This document shows positions 56,503-64,000 of a DNA stretch of 64,000 bases, piece after piece. The notes below the pieces were generated by a model. It searched no databases. It saw only the letters and a program-made list of their open reading frames with translations, and was not told where the DNA came from. Origin of the DNA: Nothopassalora personata. Taxonomy: Eukaryota > Ascomycota > Dothideomycetes > Mycosphaerellales > Mycosphaerellaceae. The stretch covers positions 4,216,001 through 4,280,000 of the forward strand of contig CM066290.1 of the NCBI GenBank assembly GCA_033816765.1, given 5' to 3'. The stretch's first letter is position 1. Each line of letters opens with the position of its first letter. The position numbers and the translations under genes are program-made.

Positions 56503-59500
56503 TAAGGAAAGTGAACTCTATACGCTATTACTAACTGATTAGTTCTTAGCCTCGATCCTACTAAACTGTAAAATTTCGGCTGTAGAAAGGTTATAAGGCC
56601 TAACCTATAGCTTCTTAGATTCCGGTTTAGGATACGATCCCTTTTTATTAACTCCTACAGGTAGCACGTCTTCGTCGGCGATAGGCTCGATCTCGTTCGA
56701 ATTACTGCTATCTTCGCTATTAGCGACTTCTCCCTCCCCTATTACGAGATCGGTCCTATTATCTAAGTTCGGTACTCCTATGTTATCCGGGCGAAGCTCT
56801 AGAACTAGCTTAAGGTTTTCTCGTGCCTAAACACCCTTCATTAGCGTACTATTAAGTTCCTTAAGAATATAGGTACTAAACTCCCTAGAGACACTAGACA
56901 CCCGATATAGACCTTACTATCGGTAACCGATCTTGCGTAAGAAGTTATCCTTATATAGCTTGTCGAATCTTATAACAAGGTCGCCCTTCTAGAAACTAAT
57001 AGAGTTAACATTCCGGTAAGAATTAAAGTAGTCCTTACTAAGTTCTCTTAGTCGCTTCCTTCGAGCATGTAGCTCTTCTAAACTAAGGTCTCGAGCCTAG
57101 AGTTAACGTGCACGTATAGCAAGTAGGTCCTTAGTCGTTCTTACCGATCCCTATTAATAATTCGCCTACGTCGGGTGCTTAACCTCAATTAGTAGAATCG
57201 TACGATAGCTATATAGGACCTAAGCTAGCGTCATTCTAGTAGTACGACAGGTCGTAGTCCTATTAGCCTATACATAGCGGGTACCTATTGCTCCCATCCG
57301 CGGTATATGTTCCTTATAAGCTTTACTAACGCTATAAGAATCGGACGGTGTCTAGCCTCGACCGGAGCATTAGACTACGGATAGTACGGTAATATTCGAA
57401 TCCTTCGAACACTAAGCCCTACGAGTAACCGCTTAACCTTAGCCGTATAAACCGTAGCGTTATTAAGCACAATTTTAGTATAGTAGCCGTGCCTATAGAA
57501 GACATCTTCGTATAGAAACTTAGTAACCGTCTTAGAGCTAGGAGGTGCCCTTATTACTCTAGCCTCGATCTAGTTACTAAGTGCTTCGCGCGTAACTAGG
57601 AGGTATCTATTTTTATGTACCTAGACGGGGTCCGAGTACCACTTCTTACTAATAACCTAAGGGCTCGATAAGTGAAGCTTACTAGCGCGCTAGTTGCCTT
57701 CGTAAAACCTATAAGGAGCACAACTTTGAACCTACGTAGAGACATCGGCGAAGTACCCGTCCTAGTAATACCGATCGGAAATAAGGTTGTACACGACCTT
57801 AGTACTGCGATAACCGTGTCTTTCATAGCATTCTATAACGATCTCCTTCTAAGCCTCGTTATTGTTAATTACAAGTTGTAACGGTACTCCTCGGCGCTTC
57901 TAGAAGAATAGCAATTAGTCTCGGATAAAGAAATTGACGCTCTTCTTTACTAGTCGCCGGTACTTAGCACGGGTAACACTATCGGGCCGGGTCCTAGTTT
58001 CTATAACCTAAGTAAGTTACTAAGAGCTTTTAGAATATTAGTCCCCGAGATATCGTGTTTTCTAGATTTTAACTAGGTAGGTGTCGACCGGCTCCGGGTA
58101 CCCGAATAGCTTATTATCAATTATCTAGTCGACTTCGTCTTCGTTAGCTTCCCTAGGTTCCTAAGGTATAGAGGGCCTACGAGATAGGGCATCTAGGCTA
58201 GTATGCCTAGCTCCCGTAACGTGCTTTACTTCGAATGTGAACAGCCTAATCTATACGACCTACCGGGCTATTGCCAAGTTAGGCAGGTCCGAAGCCGGCC
58301 GGTTAAGTTGCTATATAAGTGTCTTAGCATTAACCTTAAGGACAAAATTAACGCTAGTAATATATCTTTAGATCTTCTTAAGCCCCTTAAGGACCCTTAA
58401 GGCATTCCCGCTTACTAGCATTATATCTAGATTCTAACGCGTTCTAGATTCCACTCTTATACCGCACCGGGTAACGCCGTCGAGTGCTGTCCATTAATTC
58501 TTAAGAAACGATACATCCCTATCTAGTACCGCTAGTATTAACTAAGACAAAGATAGACCTAGCACTAGGTAAGTAGTAGAGGGTAACTAAGGCTAGAGCC
58601 TATATAAGATATCTAGTAACCTCTTCTTTCGAGAATTGCTCATTCTCTATCTAGGTGAACTCGGCGCCCTTCTTTAGTAGCTTATACATTAGTCGAGCGA
58701 TAATAACGAACTAGGGAATCTATATCCGGAAGTACATACATAGCCCTACATAGGTGCGGACCTCCTTAATATAGGTAGGCGTAGGCTAGTCTAAGATCTT
58801 AGCTACAACCTTTAGGTTAGGATAGCGACTATCCGGGCTAGTAACGTACCTAACAATCTTAAGCTTTTTATATAACTATTAGGATTTGCCTCTAGTAACT
58901 ACCGTACTAGCTCTCTCCAGGTTAGTAAGAACTAGATCTAGGGAGACGATATGCTTAACGACCTATCTCCTTAGCCTAGGCTCTATTTCGGCATTCCTAT
59001 AGTCCTTAGTTAGTCCCTTAATACCGATGTTATCGAGGAACGGCTTCGCTCGATGCGAGATATGATTAAGTAGAATCTTTATTACCGCACGTACGAACTA
59101 AGTAACCAAATTAGTAGCCCCTTAAGGTAGAGTCGTGTTGCGTACTAGGCTAAGAGGGGTCATAAAGGCTATTAAGTCCCGGTAGGACTCATCTAAAGTA
59201 ATCTAATCATAACCTAAAAATAGGTCCATAAGTGAAGCGACTCGGTAACCGGCAAAATCCTCTAAGAAGCTATCCGTGTCCGGTGGAATGTTAGCATCGC
59301 GTATAGTAACCTTATTTAGGAGCATAGCTAAGTTAATTAACCGATATAGCACATCGCTTCTAGAGGCATTAACCTTCTTTACGACTAGGAACTAGCTATT
59401 GGAATATGCCCCTTATAAGTATTCTAGGATGTTGTTCTTAATCCGGGCTCTAATTATGCGCTTAACAATTGCCCTAAGACTTAGGTACAGCCGGATAGGG

Positions 59501-60189
59501 CGTACCTACTATAGCCTATAAGGGACCGTGTTAATCTTCTAAGGTAGCATAACGTCGTGCCTAATTTGCCTTATGTGACTAAAATCCTAAGTAAGGACTG
59601 CCTCCCGGTTGTAGAGCATCTCATCGAATAAGGCCCTTTCCATTAGTAATAGCTTAATGCTAACCTTAATTAAGGTAAGTCGTTCTAGCGTAATCCGGCT
59701 ACCTCGCTTAATACTTAAGAATTTCTTAGTTAAGTACTTCCTATCGAACGGTCCTTATCCTTTAGGCATCTTAGATTCTAGGTACAGCGCCCTACGCTTC
59801 TATTCTATATCTCCCTTAACTCGTGATTCTAGGCGTTCGTAAACGCTCGCGTCCACTAGCTTCTTCTTATCCGCCTTACGCTTGTACATCGTAAAGACCT
59901 ACGGCATCCTAATGTTAGCTATATGTTAGCCTACTTATTGCTTTCGTGCCTAAGCATTTAATGTAGATTGCCTTAGGATCTCGGAAGGCCAATCCCCTTA
60001 AACTAAATAAACGTTAGTAATAGAATCTCCCTTAAACGCGCCTATTCCAATTTCTATAATTCGTTCCTTTACTCTAGCAGTCCTAAGCAATTCTAATAAG
60101 TGAGCTGAATAGTTGCTAGGCGTTAGAGCCTTACCGGGTTCCTATAGATACGTCGTGTCGTAGTCGTATCCGTTTTCTTCACTATAGTT

Positions 60190-60215
60190 ATTTACCGGTC
60201 CCGGGACCGGTAAAT
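60190..60215. repeat. 26-bp perfect palindrome
   Basis: Identical to the site at 56372-56397. Here it lies inside the gypsy element near the gag/protease side. Confidence 0.95.
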
Positions 60216-61150
60216 TAAAGTCCGAGGTTTTTCCGAGATAGTGCGAGAACCTTACTAATTTTGTTAAATCCGGCTTTAGCAAATCGGTAGGTTGAGCGCC
60301 GTAACTTAACCTACCCTTCCATTTCCCGACGCTTTTAACAGTTCTTAAAGGGTCTTACACCTATCCGAGCTAACTAGGGTAGTAAACATAACACTTTCAC
60401 CTTTACGGCTAGTAATAGTCCCCTCCCATAAACTATTATCGTAGTTACGGGCAGTAAGTCGCACCTTACGGGCCTACGGACGTCCTAGGATTGTTAGTAA
60501 GTTTAGATCCGAGGAGATAAACATGTCTATTTAGTAGTAAACCCTAAATACCTAAACATCTAAATTGCCTATAACACCTTTAAACTAGGCCCGCCCTCTA
60601 GCACCTCGAAAGGTAAGCTAAGCACTCGACATTACTAGTAACCTAAATCTATAAGCGTTCCTCTAGCCGATAATATTCACCTCGGAACCCTCGTTAATTA
60701 GGCACCTAATCTAGTTCTTATTCATCCCGAACTCCGCTACTACCTAAGGACTAGGGACTATAGTAAAGTTGTTAAGGACACTAGAGAGCCCGATTTTCTT
60801 AACGTCCTAATAGAGCTTAGTAGTAGGGACCGCTCCTTTAGAGTAAAGTATAGTTAAATACACTCCGATATACTAGGCCTAACTATCTTCGCGGAAGACC
60901 TCCTTATTATACTTAGGTTTATCTTTATAGGTAACCACTTGTCTAGTGCGAACCTTAGGGTCCTTTCCTATAAGGCGTCGTACTGTAGTAAGCTTCTCCT
61001 AAAGAGCGGGGGTGTTAGTAACGCGACCGAAGAGGGTAGCCTCGAACTAGCGACTATATCGAAACTAATCTTAGGCGTTTATATTAGGAAACGTTATCTA
61101 GAGGATCTAATTAATCTAGTAGATAATACCCTCTTCCTTTATAACCGGGC

Positions 61151-64000
61151 TGTTAAGATGTGGCATCTTAAGGGGAGCTAACAGTTAGGTTATGATCTAA
61201 TAGCCTAAGGCATCTACGATAACTTAGCTTGTCGGAAGACACCTTCTCTCCCCTTTAGCTTAGATAGACATCCAACACAATTAATACATTGGTTCCTAAT
61301 ATATTGCTGCATGCCCTGTAGCTATTAGCTAGTTAAAGATTAATCTCTTACTCTACTCCGCTACTAACTACGTATCCTATTAGGTCTTAACTTAACAGGT
61401 TATAAGCCCGAGTTTATACAGGAGTAAGAGCAACCTATATTAGTACAGGTTACTTGTATCCCTTGCTATTATAGTAGAAAACATCTAGGAAGTAGAAGTC
61501 TACCCTATCTATCCTATTAAGGAGCTTAGTTTAATACTAAGTAATAGGTAATCTAGAAAAGGACTCTATATGGCTTACTATAAGCCAATACCTTAAAGAT
61601 ACTCTATAGGTAGAACTGCATCGAGATACTATTAAGAAGGACTTTAAGTAAGTTATTTAGAACTCTACTAGGAGAGACAGACCTATGTCCTAGCTCCGAG
61701 ACCACACCGCTCTTTCTTTACCCTACTAAGTAGGCCTTAGTATCTATACCTACGAACCTTACTATTCTATACTAAAAGCCTTAGCAGGACCTAAGCCACT
61801 TTAAAGCATATACACCTTGTTTCATTACATTCAATTCATTATGGATTCACACTAAGAGAAAGGAGAAGAGAAGGGGAACAAAATCCTAATTCTTAGGAGA
61901 GACAATTAGAAGAGATAGTTCAACCTTTAAAGATATAAGATAGAGAGCTAGTTAGTATTCTTTGCAATTAATGACCTGTTAGAAGTGTCATTTAACAACA
62001 TTAAGGGCAAGAACCTAAGACTCTAGGAAGAGACTAAGATTAAAGAGATCCTTAATGCACTAACATAGACAAAACAAAATGCAGCTTGCAACTTTAGTAT
62101 CCTAAGTAGGATTATAGAAGAAGATGAATTTAAGCTTAAGGGCTCTTACGAATCTAGAAAAGCTGCTAAGATATAGATGTATCTCTAGAACAAGTATAGC
62201 TAGGTGTTACTAACCTATACACATAAGCTTATAAAACAGTTTATGAACTTTAAGATAAGTGAAGAGTTCACTATTAGATCTGCATAGGTACACCTAGTGT
62301 CTCTTAGAAGGAGGATTACTAATGTTAACTTAGAGGGCCAGCACTATAGGAAAGCTAATGTAAGAATAACCTAGCTTTTAAGCTTACTGCTACCTAACTA
62401 CTATGTAGCTAGGGATACTATTATAGCTTAGCTAAAGATAGATCATAAAAGGACCTTAAAGATCCTTAAGGCTTAAGAGGCTAGATTAAATCCCTCTAAG
62501 GCTAAGTATAGTATAGTAGCTACCTAGGTTAGGCCCTTAGGTTAGGTAAGATCACTTTCCTACCTTCTCTATAAGAAGGACTATCTCATTAAGGACTACC
62601 CTAGTCTCTCTAAGGCAAAGAAGGTCCTTAGATCTCATTCCTAAGTACTATCCTCCTAGAATGTAACATATGTTAAGAAGAGAAGATCTCTACTACCATC
62701 TTTAAGAAGAACACTAAGAGAGAAGTCCTCTATGGAGGAACTTAAGAAAATGGTAAAGAAACTTAGCTCTAACATGCTGTTACTCTAGAAGAACTAGGCC
62801 TAGTCTCCTTCCTCTAAAATAAGGAAGACTAGGAAAGGTTTCTCTACCTAAGAGCTACCTAACATATGCAACTCATCCTAGAAGACAATGTCTAATAATA
62901 ATGAGTATAATAAAGTGGCTTACTTAACTGCAGAAGTCTAAGGCAAGTTCCCCTTATTAGAGTAGTTACTTAATTCTTGTGCTTCATCCTATATAACTAA
63001 CTAGAGCTACCTCTTTAGATCTATAACTCCCTTAATAAAGAAGAAATAGATTAAAGTGGGAGGTAGGCATTTGTTAGCCACTTATATTAGGACTGTAGAG
63101 ATAAGTAGGAGATCTAGCATAAAAGTTGTTTTAGAAGATATTCTACTTATACCTAAGCTAGGAGTGAACCTAGTTTCTTAGAACTAGTTTAGCAAGCAGT
63201 TTAGTGTCTAACCTCCTTTATTTTCTCTTATATCCCCCTCTAGCTAAACTATTGTCTAGACAAGGCTTATTAGGGGGGTTCTATTTATTAATGAGATTTC
63301 TCCTCTACTGTAAGAAAGGGTATATTACTCATTATGTGCACTACTAATAGAGAATGCCTTTAGAACTGCTAAATTAGAGACTAACCTAAAACAGTAGGAG
63401 CTTTAGCATAGAAGATTTGTACACTTTAGGAAGAACTTACTCTAGAATCTTTATAAGGTAACAGACTTAAAAGAACCTATTCCTATTCCTAGGGATAGCT
63501 TCCACTAGTGTAGAGTATGTTCAATAGTAAAGATAAAGAAGTACAAAGGTAAAGTTACTAAGAGAAGACCTAAAAGACTTGCCCTTGTATCTATTAACAT
63601 ACGTAGTCTACTGCTAATATTAAGGCTAGGGTTCAAATACTAGCTTAAGATTGTGAACAACTTCTCTAGAAAGAAGTAGACCTATCCTCTTAAGAAAAGA
63701 GAAGATGCTCTAGTTGCTCTCTAGAACTAGAAGATCAAGGTAGAGAGAAAATCATTAGTATAGTTAAAAGCAGTTAGGCTTAACAATGTAAGGGAACTTA
63801 TTGCATTAGTTAAGTAGTAGGAGAAGGATTTAGGAATTAGGCTGGAGTATACTAAGGTATACAACTCGCTCTAAAATGGACTAGTTAAAAGGTTAATACA
63901 AACCTTAGAAGACTCTATAAGGGCAATGCTTAAAGAGGCTAAGATGCTAATTGAATTCTAGCCTAAAGCACTAGAAGCCTAAACCTACATAAGGAACAAA
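61151..64000 (+). mobile_element. Ty1/copia element, copy 2 (LTR, gag, protease, integrase; runs off the window)
   Basis: LTR from 61151 (TGTTAAGATG). Gag begins with an ATG at 61841, and one frame then continues to the window end, broken by TAG/TAA codons at places where Gln or Trp is usual. Protease-side sequence at about 62990-63190 (VVLEDILLIPKLGVNLVS), the pre-integrase HRRF..HFRKNLL and CRVC motif at about 63400-63530, and integrase core at about 63590-64000 (LGIRLEYTKVYNS-type motif, then LVKRLIQTLEDSIRAMLKEA, FxPKALEA, YIRNK). It inserted into the gypsy element at 61150. The RT would lie beyond the window. Confidence 0.88.

Larger units (their letters stand above)
55148..61150 (-). 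mobile_element. Ty3/gypsy retrotransposon, minus strand, mutated
   Basis: On the minus strand the pol order is read from right to left. Reverse transcriptase lies around 58,870-59,500 (NKVTIRDANIPPDTDSFLED, VASLMDLFLGYD, PFLDNIGIKG at 59023-59047, where DNIG stands in place of the catalytic DD). Integrase lies about 56,900-57,900 (YERHGYRSTKVVYNLI, KWYSDPV, FLYEDVFYRHGYYTKIV, RRIRILPYYP). Gag/protease-side sequence is at 60,200-61,150. Stops are numerous and mostly TAG/TAA. The left part (55.2-56.5 kb) holds two of the palindromes and probably LTR-like sequence. No copy of the enzyme can be active. Confidence 0.85.

Noticed and set aside
57596..57881. Frames of about 70 codons in the gypsy integrase region
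   Set aside because: They are chance open stretches in the mutated element, out of phase with the integrase traces.
60939..61181. 80-codon plus frame at the gypsy/copia junction
   Set aside because: It crosses the insertion point at 61150 and runs antisense to the gypsy element.
49680..64000. A CRISPR-like or other defence array in the repeat block (regular 22-bp units)
   Set aside because: The units are adjacent without spacers, and the DNA is fungal retroelement debris.

Overview
The window looks like nuclear DNA of a filamentous ascomycete, most likely a dothideomycete (inference). The genes are intron-poor, with 48-140 nt GT-AG introns. The proteins are typical fungal ones (Vps17, Ypt7, Cwc15, SUMO, a fungal-style Ufd3/Doa1, a mitochondrial EF-G2). 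About 14 kb at the right end is repeat DNA damaged in the way repeat-induced point mutation (RIP) damages DNA, which is a fungal hallmark.

Layout. 0.7-3.3 kb holds small genes of unknown function. 3.7-4.5 kb is the splicing factor cwc15. 5.5-8.1 kb (minus) is a secreted GH29 alpha-L-fucosidase, divergent from coronin at 8.7-10.6 kb. 11.6-12.1 kb is a GFA/CENP-V-type zinc protein, followed by a broken minus-strand gene. 13.5-16.6 kb (minus) is a 1015-residue coiled-coil protein of unknown function. 18.7-19.1 kb (minus) is SUMO, divergent from a large ING/PHD chromatin protein at 20.1-22.6 kb. 23.8-24.6 kb is the Rab7 GTPase ypt7. 25.65 kb is a tRNA-like Pol III unit. 28.3-29.3 kb is a pectin methylesterase and 30.2-30.7 kb (minus) a secreted protein with two PAN/apple-like repeats. 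31.5-34.3 kb (minus) is mef2, divergent from vps17 at 34.5-36.6 kb. 38.2-39.4 kb is a striking pseudogene with five in-frame stops and no frameshift. 39.9-40.9 kb is coq3. 41.6 kb and 45.3-45.7 kb (opposite strands) are two paralogous small cysteine-rich secreted proteins, the second without an ATG at its natural start. Between them lie a small membrane-type protein and a BTB-domain protein. 46.6-49.4 kb (minus) is ufd3/doa1.

From about 49.68 kb to the end there is no host gene. The block is a nest of dead retroelements: a heavily mutated gag-like relic (plus), a Ty1/copia 5' part (LTR plus gag, 53,329-55,147), a Ty3/gypsy pol on the minus strand (about 55.2-61.15 kb), and a second copia copy (61,151 to the end) whose single gag-protease-integrase frame carries stop codons where Gln or Trp would be expected. 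A 26-bp palindrome recurs three times in the gypsy part.

The host genes are ordinary housekeeping genes (vesicle traffic, ubiquitin/SUMO, splicing, mitochondrial translation and ubiquinone) mixed with secreted plant-cell-wall or host-facing proteins (pectin methylesterase, fucosidase, PAN protein, cysteine-rich pair). No operon-like or clustered pathway is apparent. I see no convincing new multi-gene system. The most unusual items are the stop-riddled pseudogene, the cysteine-rich paralog pair, the tRNA-like unit with a long insertion, and the palindromes in the mutated retroelements.
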